In this document: positions 27,674 to 38,346 of the stretch, in pieces | How the letters are laid out: every line of letters starts with the position of its first letter | How positions within the stretch are numbered: position 1 is the stretch's first letter | Origin: Thiospirochaeta perfilievii | GTDB taxonomy: Bacteria > Spirochaetota > Spirochaetia > DSM-2461 | DNA: 64,000 nt | Direction of reading: 5' to 3' | NCBI RefSeq assembly: GCF_008329945.1 | Contig: NZ_CP035807.1 | Location: 1,798,001 to 1,862,000 of the forward strand | Made by a program: the position numbers and the translations under genes | The notes under the pieces: generated by a model | Told to the model about the DNA's origin: nothing | The model's database searches: none | The model's input: the letters and a program-made list of their open reading frames with translations, nothing else

Positions 27674-30600
27674 TTTTTAGCCTTCCTATTTACAATTTTC
27701 TTATAAAAAGAGTTGAATAAAAGGTCAACATCATCTTTATTAAAGTCTGGAATTGTTCCTTCATAGGTTTTTTGGATATACGGGCACTCCTTAATAAGAG
27801 AGAAGCCCATAGTTATGCTACTAGCTTTATCCCACTCTCTTTTAAGGTCATCAACATTGTCTGATTCCATAATTTCTGGATATAGAGGGATTGGTTTTAC
27901 TAAGTTTTTAACATATAAGCTTATTATACCTCTTAAAACCTCTAATGAGTCTCCCTTATCTTGAAAAATGACTGGCTCTAAACTATTTCTTCCTATACTA
28001 TAGGCTGTTAAATGTGTTTCCCTCATCTCATTATGGCTATTTATTATTAAACTATATATATATGGGAGAATCTTATCTTTAACACTCATCTCAGGCTTTT
28101 TTCCTAAGGTAATCCCTGTTGTAAAACATGCTCCCTCATTATCAACCCATAAATTTTCTAACTCACCCTTTAATTTAATAGAAATGCCATTAACATTAAA
28201 ATCTAGAGTTTTATATTCACCACCTAAGTCCCTATTAACCCTTTTAAAGTGTGTTCCTTTTAAGTTGTTTTCGTTTAAAAATTGATTAACACTCTCTACA
28301 AGTTCCTCTACTTCAGCTCTTACATTATTTGTTAGTGGGCTACTTTTAAAAAACCCCTCCTGTTCTGCTAAACTAAAAAAGCTGTCACATACTCTATCTA
28401 TTGGAATATCATCCATTAGCCCCTGTTCCATCACAATATTTGTAAACTTCCACTTAGAGATAAAGTCTAAATCCCTATTTTCATGTATATCCTCTTCAAT
28501 AGATGTATCATTATCTAGGTAGATTCCCTCACTTTTATTAAAAAAGGTTTTAACTGGATTCTTTATAAACTGAATTAGGTCATTAACTGTAAGTTCCACC
28601 TGATCAGTTCTTAAACTATCCTCATCTAAATCTATAAGTTTAGGTTCTTCCTTCTCTCCTATATATGCTAAGGCAGTATTAAAAGCTCTTTTATCAAAGG
28701 AGATAAACCTATTATTAGAGTCAAAGTACTTTGGATCAAAATTGTGTAAGGGGTGCTCTTCTATTATAAGGGTAGAGAGTTCTACACAAGAGGAAAAGTT
28801 GAGCTCTATAGTCTCCATTAAGTCATTAATTACAACAGAAGGCTGTAGCTCTTCCCCGCTTATTAGGTTTTTACCATTATAAAATAGAGTTAAGGACTTT
28901 TGGGCAGATAGAATTAACTCTAAAAATGCAAATTTATCATTTTGACGCCTAGATAGATCAATTTTTTGATCATAGATACCACGGAGGTCGTAGCTTGGAA
29001 TTTTTTCTTTTCCAGGAAAAACGTCCTCATTTAGACCCAAAACAAAAATATGTTTAAATGGTACTGCCCTTAAAGGCTTTAAAGAGGAAAAAGTTACTCC
29101 CTGGGTTAAATACCTTCCCTTATTATTACCAGACTTAACAATAAACTCTTTTAATAAAGACCTAAAAACTGCAAATGGTATCTCTTTATTTTTGAAATTA
29201 GAGAGGTCTTTTAAGTCATCTAAAAGGTTTAATATATTTCTATACTGATGTTTAACAGATAACCTCTCCCTTTCATCAAATAGATCATCTTTTACAGGCT
29301 TTAAGTATGTATCCATAACTGTCTCTATAAATAACACCCACTCATCTATATTCAGACTTAGACTATTTATACTCCACAAATCACTATACAGAGACCTAAC
29401 AATATTTACTAAATTACCAATACTCTCAATGCCTTGGCTATCTGTTATATTAAATGGAACTAGATTACTATCCTCTCTATCAAGTGCTATCCCTAACAAA
29501 AACCTTTTAAAGCCACTCTCCCAAGTATTAAAATCCTCTCCAGTATAACCAAGTTCAATCCTATGCTCCCCATCTATAGCCCACTTTATGTTTAAAGAAT
29601 CAATTATCTCTAAAAAGAGCTCTCTACTACTATTTGTTAAAGAAAACCTCTCCATAAAACATGGATTGCTTAAAATGTTTATTAAATCTTTTCTATTAAA
29701 ATCGCTGCCAGGAAGATCCAAAAGGGAGAGTAGACCTCTTATAAATGGAGAGTCCTCTCCACCCTTAACTCCCATAATATTATATGGCAGATCTCTTTTT
29801 CCAAAAATAGTGGACCCATCTGGGGCAATATTTCTATCAGGGAAAACCCCCTCTATAAAAGAGCTATAGTCACTAATCTCTGGGGCAACAACACCAATAT
29901 CTGTAAGCTTTAACTCTTTATCACTATCTAGAAGGTATAGGATTTTCTCCTTTAAAACCTCAATTTCTCGCCATCCACCAGTAATTTTACATATTCTAAT
30001 AGAGGAATCATCTTTATCTACCTCTATAGGGCTCTCTCTTTTATACTCTTCTAAACTATTATTTTTAATTCCGTCTTTTAAGTTATCTAAAAGTGTCCCT
30101 GAAGTATAATCAACAAAAAAACTCTCCCTTTCCTTATTAAAACTTGATTCTCTACTAATCGATGTAAATCCATTAATTAGCCCACTAAACCTGCTTAGGA
30201 GAGATTTAGGTTTAACAAACTCTTCACCACGATATATTAAGGATGGGGTTAAAATAAAATGTAGAACTTCTATATCCCGACTTAAATAGTTAAAAAATTT
30301 AATTGCCGACTCACCTAAAAAAGATGAACCAAATAGAATTATCTTACATCGACCAAAAGGGGATAGGGCTGGGTCGTAACTCTCTCCACTTTTTAACACT
30401 TCATTTAAAACTCTACTTATATGTAGGTATGGATTTGAATCATTAAAGATGGTATTCCATAGAGACATCTGCCATAGTTGGTCCTCTTCTCTTAGGATAA
30501 ACCCTAAATCATTTTTGTATAATTCTCCCCTATCCCAACTCTCGACCATTAAAGGACAGTTCATTCCATAGTGATAAAAAAGTCCTGCAATACTATCGGA

Positions 30601-30996
30601 TAGCTGAAAAAGTCTCTGGGACGAACCCTTTACATAGTTAAATAAATTTGGATAAGTTTTATCATTTATCAGAAGTTCTTCTAAACTCTTATATAGGACA
30701 ATTTTTAAACTATCCATAAATAGAATACTTTTTAAATTATCCTTATTTCCAAATAGGGAGTGCCCCTTTTTGTAACCTAAAACTAGGTTTTTAACAGCAT
30801 TTTCAGGATACTCAAACTGTAAATCCATTGATATCCCATCTGTTTTAGTTAGCTCTAACTGCAACCAAGATGCAATATTTCTATTTTGAACAACAGTAAT
30901 AACCTTTTCACCAAAAAGATCGTTGGAATGAAATAAACTAGAGTACCTACGTATAAACTCATGTAGGTTATTTGAATGATAAATTTTATAGCCCAT
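27670..30996 (-). CDS. recC: Exodeoxyribonuclease V gamma subunit
   Basis: 1108 residues. Recognised by the opening IYHSNNLHEFIRRYSSL, the VTVVQNRNIASWLQLEL segment, MDLQFEYPENAV, a degenerate helicase core, and the late HIFVLGLNEDVFPG and DLRGIYDQKIDLSRRQNDKFAFLELILSA segments typical of RecC. RecC recognises Chi sites in known complexes; Chi cannot be derived from this window. First gene of recC-recB-recD. Confidence 0.94.
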   Translation of the reverse strand: MGYKIYHSNNLHEFIRRYSSLFHSNDLFGEKVITVVQNRNIASWLQLELTKTDGISMDLQFEYPENAVKNLVLGYKKGHSLFGNKDNLKSILFMDSLKIVLYKSLEELLINDKTYPNLFNYVKGSSQRLFQLSDSIAGLFYHYGMNCPLMVESWDRGELYKNDLGFILREEDQLWQMSLWNTIFNDSNPYLHISRVLNEVLKSGESYDPALSPFGRCKIILFGSSFLGESAIKFFNYLSRDIEVLHFILTPSLIYRGEEFVKPKSLLSRFSGLINGFTSISRESSFNKERESFFVDYTSGTLLDNLKDGIKNNSLEEYKRESPIEVDKDDSSIRICKITGGWREIEVLKEKILYLLDSDKELKLTDIGVVAPEISDYSSFIEGVFPDRNIAPDGSTIFGKRDLPYNIMGVKGGEDSPFIRGLLSLLDLPGSDFNRKDLINILSNPCFMERFSLTNSSRELFLEIIDSLNIKWAIDGEHRIELGYTGEDFNTWESGFKRFLLGIALDREDSNLVPFNITDSQGIESIGNLVNIVRSLYSDLWSINSLSLNIDEWVLFIETVMDTYLKPVKDDLFDERERLSVKHQYRNILNLLDDLKDLSNFKNKEIPFAVFRSLLKEFIVKSGNNKGRYLTQGVTFSSLKPLRAVPFKHIFVLGLNEDVFPGKEKIPSYDLRGIYDQKIDLSRRQNDKFAFLELILSAQKSLTLFYNGKNLISGEELQPSVVINDLMETIELNFSSCVELSTLIIEEHPLHNFDPKYFDSNNRFISFDKRAFNTALAYIGEKEEPKLIDLDEDSLRTDQVELTVNDLIQFIKNPVKTFFNKSEGIYLDNDTSIEEDIHENRDLDFISKWKFTNIVMEQGLMDDIPIDRVCDSFFSLAEQEGFFKSSPLTNNVRAEVEELVESVNQFLNENNLKGTHFKRVNRDLGGEYKTLDFNVNGISIKLKGELENLWVDNEGACFTTGITLGKKPEMSVKDKILPYIYSLIINSHNEMRETHLTAYSIGRNSLEPVIFQDKGDSLEVLRGIISLYVKNLVKPIPLYPEIMESDNVDDLKREWDKASSITMGFSLIKECPYIQKTYEGTIPDFNKDDVDLLFNSFYKKIVNRKAKK

Positions 30997-31025
30997 AGGG
31001 TACTATACTACTAAAGTCTATTTTT

Positions 31026-31874
31026 TTACATTACTTCTTGGTGGCTTAAACCTGTTATCTTTACAAACTCATATTTACCTGCAATAACAGATAGGGGCTT
31101 AAATGAAGCTCTCTGCCAGTCTTCTTTATCATCATATAAAAACTGACTCTCAATTCTATTCTCTTCAAGGGTTTTAATAAAAGTTAACAGAGGAGGAACT
31201 GTGGAGGAATTCATAGATTCTAGCTTATCAAATGTTACAATAACACTTTTTCCCTTAACAAACTGAATTAACTGGGCAAGGTAGGTATCTAAAACATGTT
31301 CTGGGTTTAAAGTTCTACACTTACCTATCCAAGAAACATTTACAATATTATTGGCCTCAGTAACTTCAATTTTTAAGTCCTCATAATCTAGAGCTTTCAT
31401 TCTAATATCTTCTCCCAGTCTATTCTTAATAGCATTAATTGATAATTTCCCTTTTTCGTACTCATAACTTAGTTGGTAACCACCATCACTAGCTATACGA
31501 AGGAGGCCTAACTTACTTTCTCCCTTAATCCGATTGTCTAAAATCTCTTGTAATCTCTCAATAAATAGATTGTAAGGGTTTAAGCTACTACCAATTTTAT
31601 CAATTATATCTGCTAAAGGACCTACGTCTTCAGAATAAATAATTTGATTTTTAATTGAAATCATTATACCGTCATTATTGGAAAAGTAAAACTCAATACG
31701 ACTTTTTATTCCCCTATTCATGTAATATTTAACAGAATTCTCTAATAGCTCTCCTGTAACCATTTTTACACTATCAATGTATCCTTTTTCATACCCCTTT
31801 AACTTCTGACCAACTTTTTCTTGTATAAAGTGAATATTATCCCACTTTGGTTTCATCTTTTTTCTATATTTCAT
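31026..31874 (-). CDS. Anti-sigma-like ATPase (SiaB-type) with STAS-like C-terminal region
   Basis: 282 residues. The N-terminal half looks like a GHKL-type ATPase of the slr1658/DUF6272 kind (MVTGELLENSVKYYMNRG contains an N-box-like helix E-L-x-E-N). The C-terminal half (VNVSWIGKCRTLNPEHVLDTYL, then KSVIVTFDKLESMNSSTVPPLL) resembles an slr1659-type, STAS-like regulator with a Ser-Ser that could be phosphorylated. It starts three bases after the phosphatase gene stop, so the two are cotranscribed. By analogy with SiaA/SiaB partner-switching modules, the phosphatase would reset what this kinase phosphorylates. Here kinase and target-like domain are in one chain. Confidence 0.6.
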   Translation of the reverse strand: MKYRKKMKPKWDNIHFIQEKVGQKLKGYEKGYIDSVKMVTGELLENSVKYYMNRGIKSRIEFYFSNNDGIMISIKNQIIYSEDVGPLADIIDKIGSSLNPYNLFIERLQEILDNRIKGESKLGLLRIASDGGYQLSYEYEKGKLSINAIKNRLGEDIRMKALDYEDLKIEVTEANNIVNVSWIGKCRTLNPEHVLDTYLAQLIQFVKGKSVIVTFDKLESMNSSTVPPLLTFIKTLEENRIESQFLYDDKEDWQRASFKPLSVIAGKYEFVKITGLSHQEVM

Positions 31875-31877
31875 TTT

Positions 31878-33967
31878 TTATACCTTTTTTAATACCATTA
31901 TTGAAACATCATCATCAAATTTTAAATTTCCAGAAGACTCTTTTATGCTTTCACAAATACCCTTTGCATCTAACTTAACATTCTCCTTAAATAACTTAGC
32001 AAGTTTTTCCTGAGAAAAGGAGATACCCTTCTCATTAGTAGCTTCTGTTATTCCATCAGTATAAAGTAGTAGAGAATCTCCCTTCTCCATAGAAAACTCT
32101 CTCTCTTCATTAAAACCTTGAATATCATCTATAAGGCCTATCCAAGCTCCAGGGGTCTCAATCATCTCTATCTCATCTGTTTTCTCTCTATGCAAGATCA
32201 ATGGAAGATGTGCTCCGGCAAAAGTAAACCTACCTTCGTCTAGACATGCAAAAACTGTTAGAGTCATATACCGACTTCCACCAAGTTTAAATATATTTGA
32301 GTGGATGGTTTTATTAATAACATCTAAAAGCTCTACAGGGGATATATTAGGGTTTTGAAACAGAGCGACATGGAGGGATGTTTGAACCATCATCATTATA
32401 AGTCCGGAAGTTACACCGTGTCCTGAAACATCACCTATTAAAAACCAATCCCTTCCTTCAATATTAATTACATCGTAGTAGTCTCCACCTACACTACTTG
32501 TAGTTGTCATAAAGGCTGATATATCAAAACCATCTATCTTTGGATCTTCTGGAAGTAATACGGTTTGAAGTTTCTGAGCTAGCTCCATTTCACTCCAAAG
32601 AGCATCCCTTGTTGCAGAGAGTTGTTTATTAGAAACATCAAGCTCATCAACAGTCTGCATTAGCTCTTCATTGACTGTTTCAATACTTTCGTTTGAAACT
32701 TTTAACTCCTCGTTCATGGCTTCCATCTCTTTAGCATTTTGATCTAAAGTCTCATTAGTAGCCTGTAACTCCTCGTTTAACATCTCCATTTCCCGGGCAT
32801 TAGAGTCTAGGGTTTCATTGGTAGCTTCTAACTCTTCATTCATAACAAGAAGCTCCCTAGTTCTCTCTAAAACCTCAGCTTCAAGGTTTTTATTATAGTT
32901 ATCTAGTTTATCTACCATAACATTAAAAGAGTTAGAGAGGTGACCAACCTCATTATCAATTTTTAAATTGGACCTTGTGGAAAAATCACCATTAGTTATC
33001 TTATCTGAAACTTCAGTTAAATATGTTAATGGCTTAGTTACCCCATGAACAATAAGATATATAAGCCAAATTGCGAGACCTAAACCAATAATAAGGATAA
33101 TGGAGCTAAAGGATATTACAGAATTTACTCTTTTTGTAAACTCTTTATAGGATGCAGTTATTGCCAAAGACCATCCCGCATTCTCTATTGGAGAAAAACT
33201 AATTAAATTTTTCTCATTTTTAATAAAGTAGGATCCAATACCTGAATTAAGATCAACCATTGCATTTTGTATTAATGTAAGGTCCGTAGAAGATTTAATT
33301 TCAGTAAGTTTCTTTTCCATAATAAAGGAGCTATCCTTATGATATATAAATGTACCCTCACTATTTAGTATAAAAAGAGATCCAGTTTCACCATAAACAA
33401 CACTGTGTAATTTTTCTAAAACATAAAAAACAGGAATAATAACAACAGCAATACCTACAGTACTTGGGGGCTATTAACCGTGTAGTCTATAGTTACAGGG
33501 GAGAAAACCATAAATACATCTTCATCAAGATATTTTATAGGATTTGATATAACTACTTCTTGGCTCTCTAAGGCCCTATCCCACTCTTTATAGATAGTAA
33601 AATCACTTAGTAGTAAAACCTTATTATAAGGGGACATATCTTGAACTTCCCCATCAACAGAAGAGTATATAATCCTATTTATTTCAGGGTACCTTTTTCT
33701 AGTATTTATTAGTACTGTCTCAACATTTATAGCTGTTTCAATTGCAGCTGACAGATCTTCTGCCATCCTTTTAATCTGAAAAATAGTGTTATCCACTTGT
33801 GATGAGTAACTAGTACTTAAAAGAACAGCATTCTCCTTTACTTGGTTCTCCAAAGCGTTTTTAGAAATTATAATAGCTACTGTTGTTACTGCTAAGACCG
33901 TAGTAATAACCACTGGTAAAATTGACAAAAGTAACCTTTTTTGTATTTTCAATGAGTTCTCCATCAT
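31878..33967 (-). pseudogene. Cache-HAMP-coiled coil-SpoIIE phosphatase gene with a frameshift at a C5 run
   Basis: The frame from 33967 (membrane helix about 14-34, then an extracytoplasmic sensor domain) stops at 33455 after NSPQVL. A second frame continues without an ATG through STVGIAVVIIPVFYVLEKL, the rest of the sensor, a second membrane helix, HAMP, a coiled coil, and a SpoIIE/PP2C domain (DISAFMTTTSSVGGDYYDVI, LIGDVSGHGVTSGLIMMM, LLLYTDGITEATN) to 31878. Adding one base to GCCCCCAAG (plus strand near 33466-33472) joins them into one protein of about 695 residues. All metal-binding Asp residues are present, so only the frameshift argues against function. The coiled coil has three 21-residue repeats. 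Confidence 0.8.
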
Positions 33968-34036
33968 ATTTAAATTGAATAAGTAACTATAACTGTAATA
34001 AAAGTATTTTTACAAGACAAAGAGGTCTAATATTAC

Positions 34037-37000
34037 TCAATTTTCACTCTTAACCAAGTAACTTTTCAATGCCTCTTCCCACAGAAAACTAATTTTATTT
34101 CTGTCAGGAGGACTCCATTGAAAACCTAGAATGCTTAACAAGAACTCCGTTCTATCATTATACGTAACAATATTTAACATATGAATATTCTCTAGATAGT
34201 AACCGTGGGTTAAAATAGAGTCTCCGTAGGATAGGCTTGATACAAACTCTTCTAGGTCAACAATAGTAATGTTTTGATCGACAAAAATATCTTGTAGGGA
34301 GACTCTATTTGGGTTAAAAATATGATATGTTCCATTTAGGCTGCAGGTAGTTAGAAGCCTTATAGCTTGTGCTGTTTCATTAACAAAAGAGAGGTCCATA
34401 AATGGCACTTCAATATCTGGAATAACTCTACGTTTTTTGAATTCAAACATTAAATTATAAAATGCATTTTCTTCCCTGTTTTCCTGGAAAACTCCATTAT
34501 TACTGTCGTTAACAACATTACCTAATCTTAATATTTGACCTCCAATTAATGGAAGAATCTCCCGGACTTCAGCCTCAGCTTTAATTTTACTATCAAGATA
34601 GACGTTACCCATGTCATCAGTGTCCGATATCTCATCCTCTGTAAAGTGTATGCCCCAAGTCTCATTTACACTATTAAGTCCAATACTAATTGTTGATATA
34701 AAAAATATTTTTTTTAAAGATCCTGATGTGCAAAACTTTAGGATATTCCTAGTACCATTAACATTAACCCGATATATCTCTTCTCTATCCCCATAGTGGT
34801 GTACATTGGCAGCACCATGTATTACAGACTCAATTGATTGGGATAACTTTTGGTATACTTTGTCATCCATTCCTAGGTTCTTATCTCTTATATCTCCCAA
34901 AACAACAATTATTCTACTTTTATATTTTATAATAAATTCAGGACCAAAATAGAAGTTCATTTTTTTTAGAAATCGCCCTTGAGCTTCCCCTAAATTTTTT
35001 CCACGAATCAATAGATATAATATAGAGGAACAGTTTTCTAAATACTCTTTTACAATATATGCACCAATAAAGCCTGTTGCACCAGTTATTAACACACTAT
35101 CTATATTTACTTCCTTAACATTAACAACATCCCTTAAACTTAATGTATAATCCCTAATCTTTTTTGAGCTCTCCCACCTTTTTACTATTGAACTATAGGC
35201 TTTTTCATTAAACTCAATCTTTTTAATATCCCTTGAATGAATATGTAAAGAGAGGGTTTCAATTGTAGGAAACTCAAATAGATCCTGCAAAGAGATATCA
35301 TACTTCTCTTTGAGTGGGAAAAGAACTTGGATCATAGAGAGGGAGTCTCCACCTATTTCAAAGAAATTGTCATCTCTACTTATGTTTTCAAGCTTTAAAA
35401 CATCTTCCCATATCTCACAAATCTCCTCTTCTCTATCATTTACAGGAGCGTGGTATCTACTATTTGCCGAAACAATCCTATTAGGCTTAGGTAGGGACTT
35501 TCTATCTAACTTCCCACTTGAAGTTAATGGGAATTTATCCATCTGAACAAAATATGATGGAACCATGTAAGTTGGTAACTCTTTTTGTATATAGTGTCTG
35601 ATTTTTTCATGACTTAGCCTGTTTAAAGCTACAAAGTATGCACCTAAATAGGCGTTTCCTCTTTCATCTTTAGGAGCAATGACTGCAACCTCGGAGACTC
35701 CATCATACTTAAGAATTAGAGACTCTATCTCCCCTAGTTCAACCCTATTACCTCTTATTTTAACCTGATGATCAACTCTCCCATGATACTTTATATTTCC
35801 ATCTTCTAGAAATTCTGCAAGATCCCCTGTGTTATAAAGCCGTTTACCAACATATTGGTTATACTTAAACTTCTCTTCAGTTAGTTCTGATCTATTAAAA
35901 TAACCTCTAGCTAAGCAGACTCCACCAATAAAAAGCTCTCCTACAACACCTTTTGGTAAAACCTTTCCACTTTTATCTAAAATATAGAGATCTACATTAT
36001 CTATCCCTTTTCCAATTGGAATAAATTCCTTCTCATCTCCACTACAATTGTAACTTGTAACATCAACAGTAGCTTCTGTAGGTCCATATAGATTATGGAG
36101 TGTTGTTCCATTATTTGCTGTAATGTATTTGTAGAACTCCTTAACATTATGTAAAGAGAGAGCTTCTCCACTACATATAACTCTTTTAAGAGTTTTAATA
36201 TCATTATATAGATTTCCACGAATTACATGCTCCAAGAATAGACTTAACATAGAAGGAACAAAGTGTATTGTTGTAATACTGTTATCTCTTATATCATTAA
36301 CTATAGCTTCTGGCTCTTTTTCCCCAGATGGAACCAAAAAATGCACAGATGAGTTATTAAAATACCACCAAAATAACTCCCAAACTGAAACATCAAAAGT
36401 ATACGGTGTTTTTTGAAGTAACCTATCATCTTTCCCTATAGGATAGCTATTTTGCATCCATAATAATCTATTTATTACGGACCGATGTTCAATCATAACC
36501 CCTTTAGGTTCCCCTGTTGAACCTGACGTATATAATATATAAGCAAGATTATTAGGTTTTACATCAATATTTAAATTTGGAACATCCGCCTGTGGATAGA
36601 CAATATCTCTAACATCAATATTATAAATAGTAGAAGGATAATCCTCAAATCTATTCATATTATGCAATATAATTGATGCACCACTTAGTTCTATTATTTT
36701 TTTTGTTCTACTTATTGGGTGTTCTGTTGAGAGGGGAAGATAACAACTTCCTGTTTTTAAAACCGCTAGAATTGAAATCATCATCTCAAGGGATCTATTT
36801 AATATTAAAATAATAGGAGTCTCATTCCCCGCTCCCCTTTTCATTAATTCTATCCCAAGATGGTTTGCTTTTTTATTTAACTCATAATAGGTTAAGGATC
36901 TATCTCTAAACGATACTGCTCTATCTTCTGCATATTTAGCAGCTTTCTTTTCAAAGACTCTATGTAATGTCTGCTCAATACTCTTATTATACCCATTTAT

Positions 37001-38275
37001 TATAGTATCCATCTCATCCTCAGAACTATCAATGTCTAGGTTATTAATAACACTCTCATAAACCTGTGAGATTTTTTTAATTTCATTTTCTGAAAATGAC
37101 TCTACCTGATAATCAATATCTACATGAAAGGCTCCATCTAGTCCCTCCCTAGTAGGTCTAAATAGAATTGGATAACTACTGCTATTATTATATTGATATG
37201 TATAATCATAGGGGAGTACAACATTTTGATAGGAGTAGATTATTTGTAAATGGTTAGGGATATCCAACTTTTTAAGTTCCACATCATTAACAATATAGCT
37301 TAATGGATATCTTTGATTTCTCATTATTCCCATTAGTTCTTTATCTACTTCCGTTTTTAGATCAAGAAAGGATTGATTCACTCTGTTTCTAAATATCATC
37401 GGAACTGTATTAACAAACATACCAATGGTTTCTTTTTCCTGTTTGCCCAACCGATTATATGTTAATGTTCCTAATAAATATCTTTCATCATTAGGCTTAA
37501 TAACTTTCAGAGTAATGACTAGACATGTTAAAAAGAATGTGGGAAATGAAATATTATATTTATTACACCCTTTTCTAATTTTTTCTTGAAGTTCTTCTGA
37601 GAGGGATAACTTAAATCTAAGGGATTTATCTCTACTGTTTTTTCTATTTATATCTTTTAATAGTGGTAACTCTTCAATATCATGAAACTTTTTTCTCCAA
37701 AACTCCCTGCAACTCTCCATTCTTTTTGATGATAAAAACTGCTCTTCTGTTTTCAAGTATTCTAAATATGAATACCTACTATTTGAAGGAACATCACATT
37801 TATTAAATCCTTTAGTATACTTTTCATAGATCTGAGTTGCCAATGACTGAAAAGACCAGGCATCACTAATAATATGATGGGACATAATAAGTAAATTGAC
37901 ACTTTTATCGTAACTAATATAGATATAGAACTCGTACAATCTACTATTAAATAGTTCAAAGTGATGGGTAGCCTTAGATCTAATCCATAAAAGCTCATCC
38001 TCTTTATCTAAAAACTCTAAAACTTCAATTTCATAATTCATATCCCTATTTATATATTGAGTCGCAGATGCTTTTTTATTACAAATCTGGAGGTGTAAAC
38101 CTGGATTTTCATTTAATACATCAAGAATAACTGATTTTAATATCGTGATATTATTTTGCTCTGCTAATTTATATGTTGCACATAGGGTATTTAAACTACT
38201 ATTAGGGTATAAGAGTTCCCCCCACAAGATCATCTTTTGGGGTTCTGATAGATGATACTCTATAGTTTCTGACAT
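34037..38275 (-). CDS. Single-module nonribosomal peptide synthetase, C-A-T-reductase, predicted for serine
   Basis: 1412 residues. Condensation domain (about 1-430) with active-site HHIISDAW (His 133-134, Asp 138). Adenylation domain (about 440-930) with YILYTSGSTGEPKG, FDVSVWELFWWYF, LYGPTEAT, YNTGDLAEF and SSGKLDR. Carrier domain with FFEIGGDSLSMIQ (Ser about 978, phosphopantetheine site). Terminal thioester-reductase domain starting SVLITGATGFIGAYI (about 1065). Reading the ten pocket positions against GrsA gives D-V-W-H-I-S-L-V-D-K, the serine code. The reductase would release an aldehyde or alcohol. The N-terminal C domain implies an acyl or aminoacyl donor made elsewhere. No PPTase is seen in the window. 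71 bp separate it from the divergent solute-binding lipoprotein gene. Confidence 0.9.
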   Translation of the reverse strand: MSETIEYHLSEPQKMILWGELLYPNSSLNTLCATYKLAEQNNITILKSVILDVLNENPGLHLQICNKKASATQYINRDMNYEIEVLEFLDKEDELLWIRSKATHHFELFNSRLYEFYIYISYDKSVNLLIMSHHIISDAWSFQSLATQIYEKYTKGFNKCDVPSNSRYSYLEYLKTEEQFLSSKRMESCREFWRKKFHDIEELPLLKDINRKNSRDKSLRFKLSLSEELQEKIRKGCNKYNISFPTFFLTCLVITLKVIKPNDERYLLGTLTYNRLGKQEKETIGMFVNTVPMIFRNRVNQSFLDLKTEVDKELMGIMRNQRYPLSYIVNDVELKKLDIPNHLQIIYSYQNVVLPYDYTYQYNNSSSYPILFRPTREGLDGAFHVDIDYQVESFSENEIKKISQVYESVINNLDIDSSEDEMDTIINGYNKSIEQTLHRVFEKKAAKYAEDRAVSFRDRSLTYYELNKKANHLGIELMKRGAGNETPIILILNRSLEMMISILAVLKTGSCYLPLSTEHPISRTKKIIELSGASIILHNMNRFEDYPSTIYNIDVRDIVYPQADVPNLNIDVKPNNLAYILYTSGSTGEPKGVMIEHRSVINRLLWMQNSYPIGKDDRLLQKTPYTFDVSVWELFWWYFNNSSVHFLVPSGEKEPEAIVNDIRDNSITTIHFVPSMLSLFLEHVIRGNLYNDIKTLKRVICSGEALSLHNVKEFYKYITANNGTTLHNLYGPTEATVDVTSYNCSGDEKEFIPIGKGIDNVDLYILDKSGKVLPKGVVGELFIGGVCLARGYFNRSELTEEKFKYNQYVGKRLYNTGDLAEFLEDGNIKYHGRVDHQVKIRGNRVELGEIESLILKYDGVSEVAVIAPKDERGNAYLGAYFVALNRLSHEKIRHYIQKELPTYMVPSYFVQMDKFPLTSSGKLDRKSLPKPNRIVSANSRYHAPVNDREEEICEIWEDVLKLENISRDDNFFEIGGDSLSMIQVLFPLKEKYDISLQDLFEFPTIETLSLHIHSRDIKKIEFNEKAYSSIVKRWESSKKIRDYTLSLRDVVNVKEVNIDSVLITGATGFIGAYIVKEYLENCSSILYLLIRGKNLGEAQGRFLKKMNFYFGPEFIIKYKSRIIVVLGDIRDKNLGMDDKVYQKLSQSIESVIHGAANVHHYGDREEIYRVNVNGTRNILKFCTSGSLKKIFFISTISIGLNSVNETWGIHFTEDEISDTDDMGNVYLDSKIKAEAEVREILPLIGGQILRLGNVVNDSNNGVFQENREENAFYNLMFEFKKRRVIPDIEVPFMDLSFVNETAQAIRLLTTCSLNGTYHIFNPNRVSLQDIFVDQNITIVDLEEFVSSLSYGDSILTHGYYLENIHMLNIVTYNDRTEFLLSILGFQWSPPDRNKISFLWEEALKSYLVKSEN

Positions 38276-38346
38276 TTTTCTTGACTCCTCACTACCTCGA
38301 TATTAATATTCATTATATGGTAAGATTTTTATTTAAAGGAAATTAT

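Noticed and set aside
22236-30996. recBCD as part of a defence island with CRISPR
   Set aside because: The loci are more than 20 kb apart with housekeeping genes between; RecBCD is a common repair system.
34037-38275. NRPS as part of a larger biosynthetic cluster in the window
   Set aside because: The neighbours (phosphatase switch, binding lipoprotein, kinase) are not typical tailoring, export or PPTase genes.
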